The notes under the pieces were generated by a model. It worked only from the letters and a program-made list of their open reading frames with translations. It was not told where the DNA came from and ran no database searches. The translations under genes and the position numbers were made by a program. A DNA stretch of 64,000 nucleotides from Paenibacillus sp. LS1 (lineage in GTDB: Bacteria; Bacillota; Bacilli; Paenibacillales; Paenibacillaceae): contig NZ_JAPDOE010000002.1 of NCBI RefSeq assembly GCF_026013365.1, positions 496,001 through 560,000 of the forward strand, read 5' to 3'. Every line of letters begins with the position of its first letter. The first letter of the stretch is position 1. This document shows, piece after piece, positions 9,720 through 18,260 of the stretch.

Positions 9720-11747
9720 TTGATTAGCAGCAAACTGCCCAAAATGTTCTACGGGGGCGATTATAACCCGGAACAGTGGGATCACGAAACCCACCTTGAA
9801 GACCTGCGCATGTTCCAATTGGCAGGCATTGATATTGCCACAATCAACGTATTTTCATGGGCATTGATTCAGCCTGATGAAGTTACTTATCATTTTGAAG
9901 AACTCGACAAACTCATTAATCGTCTACATGAAAATGGTGTCTATATATGCCTGGCAACGAGCACTGCTGCCCATCCGGCTTGGATGGCGAAGAAATATCC
10001 AGACGTACTTCGTGTAGATGCCGATGGACGCAAACGCAAATTCGGTGGGCGCCATAATTCCTGTCCCAACAGCCCGACCTATCGCAAATATTCCGAGAAG
10101 ATTGCAGATAAACTGGCTGAACGATACAAGGATCACCCCGCAGTTCTCGTATGGCACATCTCCAATGAATATGGCGGTGACTGTTACTGTGACAACTGTG
10201 AGAAAGCATTCCGGGTGTATCTGAAAGAACGCTATCAGACCCTGGAACAGGTCAACAAAGCATGGAACACGAATTTCTGGGGGCATACCTTCTACGATTG
10301 GGATGAGATTGTTCTACCGAGCAACCTGAGCGAACACTGGGGTAACAATAACTCCACGTTCCAGGGAATCTCGCTGGACTACTCCCGATTTAACTCCGAC
10401 AGCATGCTGGATTGTTATCGGTTGGAATACGATGCTATCAAGAATCACATTCCCGACTCCGTCGTGACTACCAATCTGATGGGATTTTTCAAGCAGCTGG
10501 ACTATTTCAAATGGGCAAAATATATGGATATCGTCTCTTGGGACAGCTATCCTGGTCTCGCAACACCCGTCAGTTTCACAGCAATGGCTCATGACCTGAT
10601 GCGCGGACTGAAAGATGGTCAACCGTTCATGCTGATGGAGCAAACACCAAGTCAGCAGAACTGGCAGCCTTATAACTCATTGAAACGTCCTGGTGTTATG
10701 CGCCTGTGGAGTTACCAGTCTGTTGCGCACGGGGCTGATACCATTATGTTCTTCCAGCTTCGCCGCTCCATCGGTGCCTGTGAGAAGTATCATGGTGCAG
10801 TTATTGAGCATGCCGGACACGAGAATACACGTGTATTCCGCGAAGTCGCTGAACTGGGCAAGGAATTGCAGGTACTCGGTGACACCACCCTGGATGCATC
10901 TGTTGAATCCAAAGTAGCCATTGTGTTCGATTGGGATAACTGGTGGGCCATTGAAAAATCAAGCGGACCTACGATTGCCCTGAATTATGTAGATCAGATT
11001 CACAAATATTACGCCGCTTTCTTCCGCCGAAACATACAGGTAGATATCGTCAGTGTGGATACGGATATTAGCAAATACGACATCGTTCTCGCGCCTGTCC
11101 TTTACATGGTTAAACCAGGTTTCGCCGCCAAACTGGAGAAGTATGTTGAAGCAGGTGGAACATTCCTGACGACCTTCTTCAGCGGCATTGTCAACGAGAA
11201 CGATCTCGTGACCACAGGTGGATATCCGGGAGAGTTACGTAAGCTGCTCGGAATCTGGGTGGAAGAGATTGATGCCCTGCTGCCTGATCAAAAGAACAGC
11301 ATAGTCCTCAAAGAAGCCTACGGCGATCTTGAAGGAGAGTATGGCTGCGGCATGCTGTGTGACCTGCTGCACAGTGAAGGAGCCGAAGTCATCGCGGAGT
11401 ATGGAGACGATTTTTATAAAGGCATGCCTGTTGTAACACGTAACACCTATGGTCAAGGTGAAGCCTGGTACGTTGCATCCGACCCGGATGAACGTTTCCT
11501 CGATGGTTTGCTGGGACAGCTTGCAGCAGCCAAGAACGTAGAGTCCTTGCTGGAGACACCGGAAGGTGTTGAAGTAAGCGCACGTACCAAAGATGGCAAA
11601 CCCTACCTGTTCGTCATGAACCATAATGCTTCCACGCAATCCTATGATCTCGGTACAGCCAACGTACTTGATCTGCTTACCAATCGGGAGCTATCGGGAA
11701 GTGTTGAGATTGAAGCCCGTGGGGTACAATTGCTTGAAATGAAATAA
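9720..11747 (+). CDS. GH42 beta-galactosidase
   Basis: This cytoplasmic GH42 enzyme of about 675 residues hydrolyses terminal beta-galactosides. The acid/base glutamate lies in VWHISNEYGGDCYC (about residue 150) and the nucleophile glutamate in PFMLMEQTPSQQNW (about 307). The cluster CYCDNC supplies the zinc-binding cysteines typical of the family. A trimerisation domain and a small C-terminal beta domain follow. I place the start at TTG 9720, because AAGAGGTGA (9706-9714) would overlap the alternative GTG at 9711. It faces the AraC gene across a short shared region. In this neighbourhood it could remove the galactose of xyloglucan side chains, though GH42 enzymes also act on galactan fragments. 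Confidence 0.95.
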   Translation: MISSKLPKMFYGGDYNPEQWDHETHLEDLRMFQLAGIDIATINVFSWALIQPDEVTYHFEELDKLINRLHENGVYICLATSTAAHPAWMAKKYPDVLRVDADGRKRKFGGRHNSCPNSPTYRKYSEKIADKLAERYKDHPAVLVWHISNEYGGDCYCDNCEKAFRVYLKERYQTLEQVNKAWNTNFWGHTFYDWDEIVLPSNLSEHWGNNNSTFQGISLDYSRFNSDSMLDCYRLEYDAIKNHIPDSVVTTNLMGFFKQLDYFKWAKYMDIVSWDSYPGLATPVSFTAMAHDLMRGLKDGQPFMLMEQTPSQQNWQPYNSLKRPGVMRLWSYQSVAHGADTIMFFQLRRSIGACEKYHGAVIEHAGHENTRVFREVAELGKELQVLGDTTLDASVESKVAIVFDWDNWWAIEKSSGPTIALNYVDQIHKYYAAFFRRNIQVDIVSVDTDISKYDIVLAPVLYMVKPGFAAKLEKYVEAGGTFLTTFFSGIVNENDLVTTGGYPGELRKLLGIWVEEIDALLPDQKNSIVLKEAYGDLEGEYGCGMLCDLLHSEGAEVIAEYGDDFYKGMPVVTRNTYGQGEAWYVASDPDERFLDGLLGQLAAAKNVESLLETPEGVEVSARTKDGKPYLFVMNHNASTQSYDLGTANVLDLLTNRELSGSVEIEARGVQLLEMK

Positions 11748-12189
11748 GGTATTTCGCTATATGGGTCATATTGAAAGCCTATAATGCAAAGGAAATGCAC
11801 GTGATACAAAGTGTCACATGTTCATCCCTTTTAAGCTTATTTTTGTCTTTAGTGAGGATATTGGTATAGATTTTAGACCTTTATCGTCTTCTGTAAGCCA
11901 AAAGCTGCTACTTCCCGTATCCGTCTACATCGGATACGGGTTTTTGGCATTATCTGTGGTATTTTTGATAGAAGGAAATATCAGTATGCAAAGCGAATTG
12001 GACGAGACACACATTTTAATGAAGCCCGCCGGAACTTGATTGTGTGAACCATGTAGCTGATCCATTGGAAAATAATGATGCAGCTGAAATATTGGTGACA
12101 CTCATGGTGTCACTTATAAGCTGTTACAATAGAAATATAACTCCGACATCACTTTCCGGCGGCGCAAAGATCGAAACGGAGTGGCTGAC
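11748..12189. other. intergenic region between GH42 and the WYL regulator
   Basis: About 440 bases. It contains one strong terminator (11898-11948) and the upstream region of the next gene. A 73-codon open frame at 11818-12039 runs straight through the terminator and has no ribosome binding site, so I do not call it a gene. Nothing else is recognised. Confidence 0.6.
11898..11948 (+). terminator. terminator downstream of the beta-galactosidase
   Basis: A 10-bp perfect stem, CCCGTATCCG (11914-11923) with CGGATACGGG (11931-11940), is followed by TTTTT. GCCAAAA (11898) and TTTTTGGC (11941-11948) extend the pairing. It lies 150 bases after the GH42 stop. Confidence 0.85.
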
Positions 12190-13143
12190 ATGAACAGAAC
12201 AAATCGGCTTGCCGCCATCGTTATGGCATTACAGCATGGTCACGAAACGGCACACTCATTGGGCGAGAAATTTGAAGTTTCCCGTCGCACCATTCTCCGG
12301 GATATTCAGTCCCTCTCCGAGATGAATGTGCCCATTATTGCCATTTCCGGTCCGGGAGGCGGTTTCAGCCTTATGGAGGGTTACGTATTGCCTCCATTAC
12401 AGCTGGACCCGGTTGAGGCAGCGACGCTCATCTTCGCTCTTGAAGGTCTAAGTCGATACGCCGACACGCCCTTTCATGAGAAACGCTGGACTCTGATGAA
12501 CAAAGTTAAGGCCATCATTCCGGATGATATCATGTCGCGAATGGATCCCATGCTCCAACAGCTGCATCATCATATTCCAGACCGCAATTACATCCTTCCT
12601 CATCTGGACGCTCTGCTGGCATGTATACCCGAACATGGGTGGCTGAATGTGCTGTATCGCTCCGTATCACGTCAGCGATGGTTGCATATCTGTCCCACAC
12701 GTGTATATGCTTCCTCCGGCTTCTGGTACTGTGAAGCATATTCCATGGAACATGGTGAACAGCGTCTGTTCCGGGTCGACCGAATTATCGATGTCAAGGC
12801 GATCGAACCACAGGATACACAGGTGCTGAACGAACAGGCACAGCAACAGCAGAACAAGCCGATCCCTCCAGAACAGCCGCCAACTCGGGTGACGGTGCGA
12901 CTGAGTTATCGGGGGATGATTGAAGCCGAACAGGACGAGCATATCGGCGAGAAGATGATTGAAATTGCCCCGGATCTCTGGGAATTGTCATTCCTTTGTC
13001 CACCAGGAGAGTGGGACTGGGCCGTACGATTCTTTTACCGATTGGGACGTGAAGCTGAAGTGATCGAACCTCTCCAACTTCGCAGCGAGATTCGTCAGCA
13101 TGCTGAGGAAGTAAGCCGGATATACCTTGCTTCAACCAAATAA
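12190..13143 (+). CDS. YafY/DeoR-type regulator with WYL domain
   Basis: This 317-residue regulator has an N-terminal winged helix-turn-helix (RLAAIVMALQHG, then SRRTILRDIQSLSEMNVPI). The conserved GPGGGFSLMEGYVLPPLQLD segment follows, then a WYL-type ligand-sensing region (SRQRWLHICPTRVYASSGFW) and the WCX C-terminal part. GTG at 12181 is also in frame, but GGAG lies eight bases before ATG 12190, so the later start is chosen. It is followed after 38 bases by the AlkZ-related gene and probably forms an operon with it. WYL regulators often sense nucleic-acid fragments or damage, which would suit a DNA-glycosylase-like partner, but that link is inference. Confidence 0.88.
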   Translation: MNRTNRLAAIVMALQHGHETAHSLGEKFEVSRRTILRDIQSLSEMNVPIIAISGPGGGFSLMEGYVLPPLQLDPVEAATLIFALEGLSRYADTPFHEKRWTLMNKVKAIIPDDIMSRMDPMLQQLHHHIPDRNYILPHLDALLACIPEHGWLNVLYRSVSRQRWLHICPTRVYASSGFWYCEAYSMEHGEQRLFRVDRIIDVKAIEPQDTQVLNEQAQQQQNKPIPPEQPPTRVTVRLSYRGMIEAEQDEHIGEKMIEIAPDLWELSFLCPPGEWDWAVRFFYRLGREAEVIEPLQLRSEIRQHAEEVSRIYLASTK

Positions 13144-13181
13144 TCGCTTCACCATACTGCTTAAAGGAGCCTGCTGATATC

Positions 13182-13868
13182 ATGACATATGAACCCGTTG
13201 TAACGTACGAGGAAGCAGTACAGCGTATCCAGTCTATAGGACTGCTGCCTCTTGCTCCCCTATTTACCGAATACCCTTCACTGTCATCGTTAACCCCCAA
13301 AGAACATTGGCACAAGGATGATGAATTGGATCCCTGGTTATGGCGTTCACGCCTGGCCGAAGAGGGCATTGCTGCATATGGAAAGTTCGTCAAAAAGAAA
13401 GCGCTTCTTGTCTCAAGTGAATACTTCCCTTGGGTACACCGACTACTTGCCGACTCCAGAACCATCGAGGAACAGTATGAGGCGGGTTTACTGTCCCGTG
13501 AAGCGTTCAAACTCCATGCGATAGTTGTAGAACAGGAAGGCATCGATGGACGTGCTCTTCGTGCTCAAGCAGGATTCGGAGCAAAAGAAGACAAAAAAGC
13601 ATTTGACCGTGGACTTCTCGACCTTCAGGGCTGTACAGCCCTTGTGATCAGTGGCACCAAAGAAAAAGAAGGGCTCGCAGAAGGCAAAGTCGCCTGGAAC
13701 AGCTCTGCATACGAGACTGCTGGTCACTGGATGCAACGTCACGGCATTAAGCCGTTTGAAGGTAGTGTAGAAGAGGCACGTGAACTGCTAGTTGCTCAAC
13801 TGCAACAACATGCTTCACCAGCCTCATTATCAAGCATCGCCAAAGCCCTTGGCATCCGTGGAATCTAA
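13182..13868 (+). CDS. AlkZ-related protein of unknown function
   Basis: This 228-residue protein has no signal peptide or membrane segment. Its sequence (ITPLAPLF-like start, HWHKDDELDPWLWRSRL, EEGIAAYGKFVKKKALLVS) resembles, as far as I recall, proteins annotated as AlkZ-related, a distant winged-helix relative of the HTH_42/AlkZ glycosylases. I see no catalytic motif and do not claim glycosylase activity. It follows a WYL regulator by 38 bases on the same strand and ends at a strong bidirectional terminator, so the two genes likely form one unit. Confidence 0.6.
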   Translation: MTYEPVVTYEEAVQRIQSIGLLPLAPLFTEYPSLSSLTPKEHWHKDDELDPWLWRSRLAEEGIAAYGKFVKKKALLVSSEYFPWVHRLLADSRTIEEQYEAGLLSREAFKLHAIVVEQEGIDGRALRAQAGFGAKEDKKAFDRGLLDLQGCTALVISGTKEKEGLAEGKVAWNSSAYETAGHWMQRHGIKPFEGSVEEARELLVAQLQQHASPASLSSIAKALGIRGI

Positions 13869-13872
13869 ATAA

Positions 13873-13914
13873 AGCCAATCCCGGTTGTAATGCACATTTC
13901 AACCGGGATTGGCT
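13873..13914. terminator. bidirectional terminator between convergent genes
   Basis: A perfect 15-bp stem, AGCCAATCCCGGTTG (13873-13887) with its complement at 13900-13914, has a 12-base loop. On the minus strand it is followed by TTTATTTAG, so it serves uxaA best. On the plus strand the tail is weaker. It lies between the convergent AlkZ-related gene and uxaA. Confidence 0.85.
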
Positions 13915-13981
13915 GTGGTTCACCATATAATATATCGCAAACGATATTGCAGACGATAAACAAAATTCAGCCAGAATGGGT

Positions 13982-15496
13982 TCAGAGAATTACGCCATCC
14001 TTGAATATGGCAATCTCCCGGAATCCATGCTGTTCACTGAGTGTGTGTGACCGCCCTGAAGCAATGTCAATCAGCTGGCTGAACAACTGTACTTTTACCT
14101 CATCCATTGTGCGACCCTCCAACAGCTGGCCTGCGTTGAAGTCAATCCAGTGTTTTTTGCGATTCGCAAGATCGGATTGGGTCGCAATCTTGACGGTAGG
14201 TACCGGACCTCCGAAAGGAGTCCCCCGCCCTGTTGTGAAGAGCACAATATGTGCACCGGCCGCAGACAGTGCCGTAACAGACACCAGATCATTACCCGGT
14301 GCTTCTACAATGTTCAGACCGGTTTGAGTTACACGTTTGCCATAGCGCAGCACATCGACTACGGAAGAACGTCCTCCCTTTTGCGTACATCCAAGTGACT
14401 TTTCCTCCAGCGTCGTGATGCCGCCAGCCTTATTACCAGGAGAAGGATTCTCATAGATGTTCTGGCCATGGTTCACAAAATATTGCTTGAAGCCGTTCAC
14501 GAGGTCCACCAAATCGTGAAATACCTGCTCATTGGCAGCCCGGTTCATTAATATCGTCTCCGCACCAAACATCTCCGGCACTTCCGTCAGAATAGCCGTA
14601 CCCCCGGCAGTAACCAGCATATCCGCAACCGCACCGACCAGCGGATTGGCTGTAATGCCGGATAAACCATCGGAACCACCACACTTCAAACCAATTTTGA
14701 GTTTGCTGAGCGGAAGCGGCTGCCGTTGTTCATGTTCAGCGATCTCCACAAGTTCTTCCATTAGTCGAAGCCCTTCCTCAAGCTCGTCATCCGTTTCCTG
14801 TGCTTTGAGAAACCGTACTTTGCCGCGGTATTCCGGAGCAATACATTCACGGAACTCGTCTACTTGGTTGTTCTCACAGCCCAGACCGATGACGAGCACG
14901 CCTCCTGCATTCGGATGCTCCACCAAGGAGGCCAGCAACTGTTGTGTATACTTCAGATCATCACCAAGCTGTGAACACCCGAATGGATGTGGAAAGTGAA
15001 ATACACCATCTACCCGGCTTCCAAACTGGGACTGACCCATACGTGCCAAAGCTTCACACACTTTGTTGATACATCCAACCGTATTCACAATCCAGATTTC
15101 ATTACGAATACCTGCTTCACCATTGGGGCGCAAATATCCATCGAATGAGCGTAGATGTTCCCGAGGCATGTCCGTCTGAACCTGGACTCCCGGTTGGTAC
15201 TCATATTCAAGCAATCCGTGCAGACCCGTCTTCAGGTTGTGACTATGAATCCAGCTTCCCTGCTCAATCTGCTCTTTGGCAATCCCGATGGAGAAACCAT
15301 ATTTCATCACATCATCACCCGGTGCGAGGGTATGCACAGCAATCTTATGCCCTTTGGGCACGTCATCCAGCAAGGTAAAAGAGACTCCGTCTGGCAAGGT
15401 AATGCGTTCTCCTTTGGCATAATCCCGAAGGGCTATAATGACATCATCCTGTGGTTGAATGGCAATCCAGTCATTAATTGTACTTGTGGTGTTCAT
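13982..15496 (-). CDS. uxaA: altronate dehydratase
   Basis: This 504-residue enzyme converts D-altronate to 2-keto-3-deoxygluconate in galacturonate catabolism. An N-terminal SAF domain (about 1-100, with IAVHTLAPGDDVMKYG) is followed by the large UxaA/GarD catalytic part. Family segments include FDGYLRPNGEAGIRNEIWIV, GVFHFPHPFGCSQLGDD, GLGCENNQVDEF, GLKCGGSDGLSGITANPLVG and LGCTQKGGRSSVVDVLRYG, which keep the conserved cysteines and histidine of the metal site. The start overlaps the end of uxaB by four bases, so translation is coupled. No uronate isomerase (uxaC) lies in the window. Confidence 0.95.
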   Translation of the reverse strand: MNTTSTINDWIAIQPQDDVIIALRDYAKGERITLPDGVSFTLLDDVPKGHKIAVHTLAPGDDVMKYGFSIGIAKEQIEQGSWIHSHNLKTGLHGLLEYEYQPGVQVQTDMPREHLRSFDGYLRPNGEAGIRNEIWIVNTVGCINKVCEALARMGQSQFGSRVDGVFHFPHPFGCSQLGDDLKYTQQLLASLVEHPNAGGVLVIGLGCENNQVDEFRECIAPEYRGKVRFLKAQETDDELEEGLRLMEELVEIAEHEQRQPLPLSKLKIGLKCGGSDGLSGITANPLVGAVADMLVTAGGTAILTEVPEMFGAETILMNRAANEQVFHDLVDLVNGFKQYFVNHGQNIYENPSPGNKAGGITTLEEKSLGCTQKGGRSSVVDVLRYGKRVTQTGLNIVEAPGNDLVSVTALSAAGAHIVLFTTGRGTPFGGPVPTVKIATQSDLANRKKHWIDFNAGQLLEGRTMDEVKVQLFSQLIDIASGRSHTLSEQHGFREIAIFKDGVIL

Positions 15497-17010
15497 TTCC
15501 CTTCACCTTCCAACAAACCGATTTCGCGAACAAGTGCTGCACGCAGCCCCTCTCTTGCATCCAGATTTTCGCCCCAGATCAGGGTATCCGACAACACAGC
15601 CGCTACCCGGTTATCCAGTTGGTTCTGATTCCTGTTAAGCGTGTCATAACCATCCCAGTGTGAAGACAAAGCAGCCAGGACATCCGGGTCATCCCGCAGC
15701 AGAATGTCTTCCCCATTCAGTCGTTGTGCCTTGTAACCTTCTGGCGTATTTACAGGACGATAGAGGCACAATAATCCCGCAAACCCCTGAAGTAAACGTT
15801 CTGGCCAGCTTCCCTGATTTTGCTCATAGGATAACAGTGTAGGCAGCACACGAACCTTAAATTTTCCGATCGTATTTAATGCAATATCCTGCAATTTGTG
15901 ATCAATATATGGGTTAAGGAACCGTTCGAATATTTCTTCCGCATACTGATCCAGCTGATGATCTGGCATATCCAGAGCAGGTATGATTTCCTGATGTACA
16001 GCTTCCCGAATCCACGGGCCAAAGTGCGAATCTTCCATCGTCTCTCTCACATGTTGCTTGCCTTGCAGAATTCCGAGTGATGACATTAGGGTATGTGCTC
16101 CATTCAAAATCCGAACCTTGCGTATCTGAAACGGCTTCAGATCTTTCACCCAATGTACATTGAGGCCCGCTTGCTTGAGTGGTAGCTTTTTGTCCAATGA
16201 TTCATCACCCTGAATGGCCCAGAAATGATATGGCTCTGCCGTATTAATCAACTGGTCCTCATAACCCCAGCGATTCGTCAGGGAATCGGCTTCCTCCTGG
16301 GTCGGCGCACCTGTTACGATTCGATCTACCAGATTGTTCAGGAAGTGATTATGGTTCTCGATCCATGAACGGAAGCCATCCGAATACCCATAATCTTCAC
16401 TATGACGGAGGACACAACTGCGCAGCACATCACCATTGCCTTCGAGCAGCTCGCATGGCAGATGAATCAAACCTCTGGATGGATCACCATCAAATTTCAA
16501 ATATCGCTGATGCAGAAAAACTGTTAATTTCCCCGGAAATGATTGAACAGGTTCACCCTCGATATAGTCTGCCTGCATATATTTCAATCCTGATTCAGTT
16601 GTATTGGAAATAACGAACTCAAGTGAAGGCAGCTCCGCCAAGTTCAGAAAGGCATCCCATTCCTCATACGGATTGATACACTGTGAGAAGATGGAGATCA
16701 ACTCTGTCCGCTCAACCGGCTTCCCTTGAGACAGCCCACGCGTGATCATGGTGTATAATCCATCCTGATCGCGAATCTGTTCCAGCTTAACTTTGCCTCC
16801 CGGTCGTGGCTGGGTGACAGCTACACTTCCATGGAATTTGCCTTGTCTGGCACTCTCATGAAGCATCCAGTCCGCAAATCCCCGTAAGAAATTACCTTCT
16901 CCGATCTGCAAAACCTTCACGGGACGCTCCATAATCTCCTTGCACTTGCGCTGACCATCGCTCCCAAGCAAATTCAGCTTCAACCTTGGTCGTTTCGTGC
17001 TTGCCGACAT
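15493..17010 (-). CDS. uxaB: tagaturonate reductase (altronate oxidoreductase)
   Basis: This protein of about 505 residues reduces D-tagaturonate to D-altronate with NADH. The N-terminal Rossmann part is seen in VLQIGEGNFLRGFADWMLHE, and the mannitol dehydrogenase-like C-terminal domain in FQIRKVRILNGAHTLMSSLG and RFLNPYIDHKLQDIALNTIG. The last includes the conserved asparagine, histidine and lysine residues of this family. I chose ATG 17010 over GTG 17016 because GAGGTGA lies at the right distance. It is the first gene of uxaBA. A cre-like site lies 65 bases upstream, between it and the divergent AraC gene, so repression by CcpA plus control by that AraC protein is likely. Confidence 0.95.
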   Translation of the reverse strand: MSASTKRPRLKLNLLGSDGQRKCKEIMERPVKVLQIGEGNFLRGFADWMLHESARQGKFHGSVAVTQPRPGGKVKLEQIRDQDGLYTMITRGLSQGKPVERTELISIFSQCINPYEEWDAFLNLAELPSLEFVISNTTESGLKYMQADYIEGEPVQSFPGKLTVFLHQRYLKFDGDPSRGLIHLPCELLEGNGDVLRSCVLRHSEDYGYSDGFRSWIENHNHFLNNLVDRIVTGAPTQEEADSLTNRWGYEDQLINTAEPYHFWAIQGDESLDKKLPLKQAGLNVHWVKDLKPFQIRKVRILNGAHTLMSSLGILQGKQHVRETMEDSHFGPWIREAVHQEIIPALDMPDHQLDQYAEEIFERFLNPYIDHKLQDIALNTIGKFKVRVLPTLLSYEQNQGSWPERLLQGFAGLLCLYRPVNTPEGYKAQRLNGEDILLRDDPDVLAALSSHWDGYDTLNRNQNQLDNRVAAVLSDTLIWGENLDAREGLRAALVREIGLLEGEGK

Positions 17011-17074
17011 GGACACTCACCTCATCGATTATTTGTACTATCGGAATGCAGCTCAAGGCTTAGCACCCTTTTAT

Positions 17075-17088
17075 TGTAAACGCTTTAA
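17075..17088. promoter_or_regulatory. cre-like site between uxaBA and an AraC gene
   Basis: TGTAAACGCTTTAA matches the cre consensus TGWAANCGNTNWCA except at one base. It lies in the divergent promoter region, 65 bases before uxaB and 114 bases before the AraC gene. Confidence 0.55.
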
Positions 17089-17201
17089 ATTCATTGTATC
17101 ATCAATAAAAGGAAATTAAATTGCTTATATTGCGGTAAATATACTCTCTCATGACTAGCTATGACATCTCGTTGAAGACGCTGGTTTGGAAAGGAGTCTT
17201 T

Positions 17202-18077
17202 ATGGAGCGTTCACCTGTTCGTACGACTATTCAGGCAGAATCCGGTATTCCGTTCCGCCTGGTGTATAGCGACACCAAATCCCCTCAGAACGAATTGCCG
17301 GATCACCTTCACGATTGGCATGAAATCATCTATGTATATCGTGGTCAGGGAAGCATCTTTATTGATACGGGACTTGAGGATATGCAGGAAGGAGATCTGT
17401 TTATTATTCCAGGCAGTACGGTTCACCGCGCCTTGCCGGATGCAGGCAACCCTGTCACATCTTCCGCATTGTTCTTCAGCCCGGGATTGCTGGCATCGAC
17501 CGCCGGGGGAGCTGCTTCTTCCTTGCTGAGTCTGTTTGAACGTTGCCGCAGACAACGGGTGTATAAGAGACGTCTGGATACAGATGAGCAATCACAGGTC
17601 GCCGCCCTTATTGATGATATTCAGACCGAATTTCAGCTCGGACATCATCTGAGTGCACATGCGGCCTTGTTAAGGCTGCAACTATTGCTTATTTTTCTGG
17701 AACGTCTGGAAGCCTCGGGACCTGCGAATCCGAGTAAATCCACTCCGGGTCCCTCATGGCTGTCTTCTACGATCTCTCATATTGACGGTAACCTTCGGAA
17801 TGGCCTTTCCCTGCATGAACTGGCTCAGTATGCCGCAGTATCCCCTGCTCATTTCAGTCGTGCCTTCAAACGATACACGGGAATGACTCTGACGGATTAC
17901 GCATTAGCTCGAAGGGTCATTATGGCAAAAGAGCATCTGGTGCAAGGTGATGAGACAATGGCAGCCGTAGCTGATGCTTGCGGGTTTGACAGCCTGCCCC
18001 ACTTTTACCGTCAATTCAAAAAATTAACTGGCACAACACCTGCAGCTTACCGCAGAACCATGAACAGTTCACGTTAA
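17202..18077 (+). CDS. AraC-family regulator, probable uxaBA control
   Basis: This 291-residue protein has an N-terminal cupin domain (LPDHLHDWHEIIYVYRGQGS, then MQEGDLFIIPGSTVHRALPD) and a C-terminal AraC domain (SLHELAQYAAVSPAHFSRAF and ADACGFDSLPHFYRQFKKLT). The frame opens earlier, at 17151, but AAAGGAG sits five bases before ATG 17202, which I take as the start. It is divergent from uxaBA with a cre-like site in the shared region, so it is likely the local regulator of galacturonate catabolism. Confidence 0.9.
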   Translation: MERSPVRTTIQAESGIPFRLVYSDTKSPQNELPDHLHDWHEIIYVYRGQGSIFIDTGLEDMQEGDLFIIPGSTVHRALPDAGNPVTSSALFFSPGLLASTAGGAASSLLSLFERCRRQRVYKRRLDTDEQSQVAALIDDIQTEFQLGHHLSAHAALLRLQLLLIFLERLEASGPANPSKSTPGPSWLSSTISHIDGNLRNGLSLHELAQYAAVSPAHFSRAFKRYTGMTLTDYALARRVIMAKEHLVQGDETMAAVADACGFDSLPHFYRQFKKLTGTTPAAYRRTMNSSR

Positions 18078-18111
18078 AATAGAAATAGCCCGGAACATAG
18101 GTGCCGGGGTC

Positions 18112-18154
18112 TAGGGCGTGTCTGAAAACTCAGCGAGTTTGAAGACATGCCCTA
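18112..18154. repeat. long imperfect palindrome, possible repeated element
   Basis: TAGGGCGTGTCT (18112-18123) pairs with AGACATGCCCTA (18143-18154) through 12 positions with one G.U. Inside it AAACTC (18126-18131) pairs with GAGTTT (18135-18140) around AGC. There is no U-run on either side, so it is a poor terminator. The shape suggests a small palindromic repeat or transposon-end relic, which a genome search would settle. Confidence 0.45.
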
Positions 18155-18165
18155 ATCATATATAT

Positions 18166-18194
18166 CCACATATTCTTCCATATGGAAGATGTGG
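18166..18194. promoter_or_regulatory. palindrome next to an extended -10 before the TetM-like gene
   Basis: CCACAT (18166-18171) and ATGTGG (18189-18194) enclose CTTCCAT/ATGGAAG (18175-18188), giving 13 base pairs with a small bulge. TGGTATGAT, an extended -10 type sequence, begins at the end of the palindrome. It may be an operator, or a hairpin in the leader of the ribosomal protection gene 67 bases on. Confidence 0.4.
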
Positions 18195-18260
18195 TATGAT
18201 AATCTGGATTATTACTTGTCGGAAACATTTCATTCCGTTGTCAGAGGAGCTTAACATTCC

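Noticed and set aside
11818..12039. 73-codon frame after the beta-galactosidase
   Set aside because: It runs through a strong terminator, has no ribosome binding site, and resembles no family.
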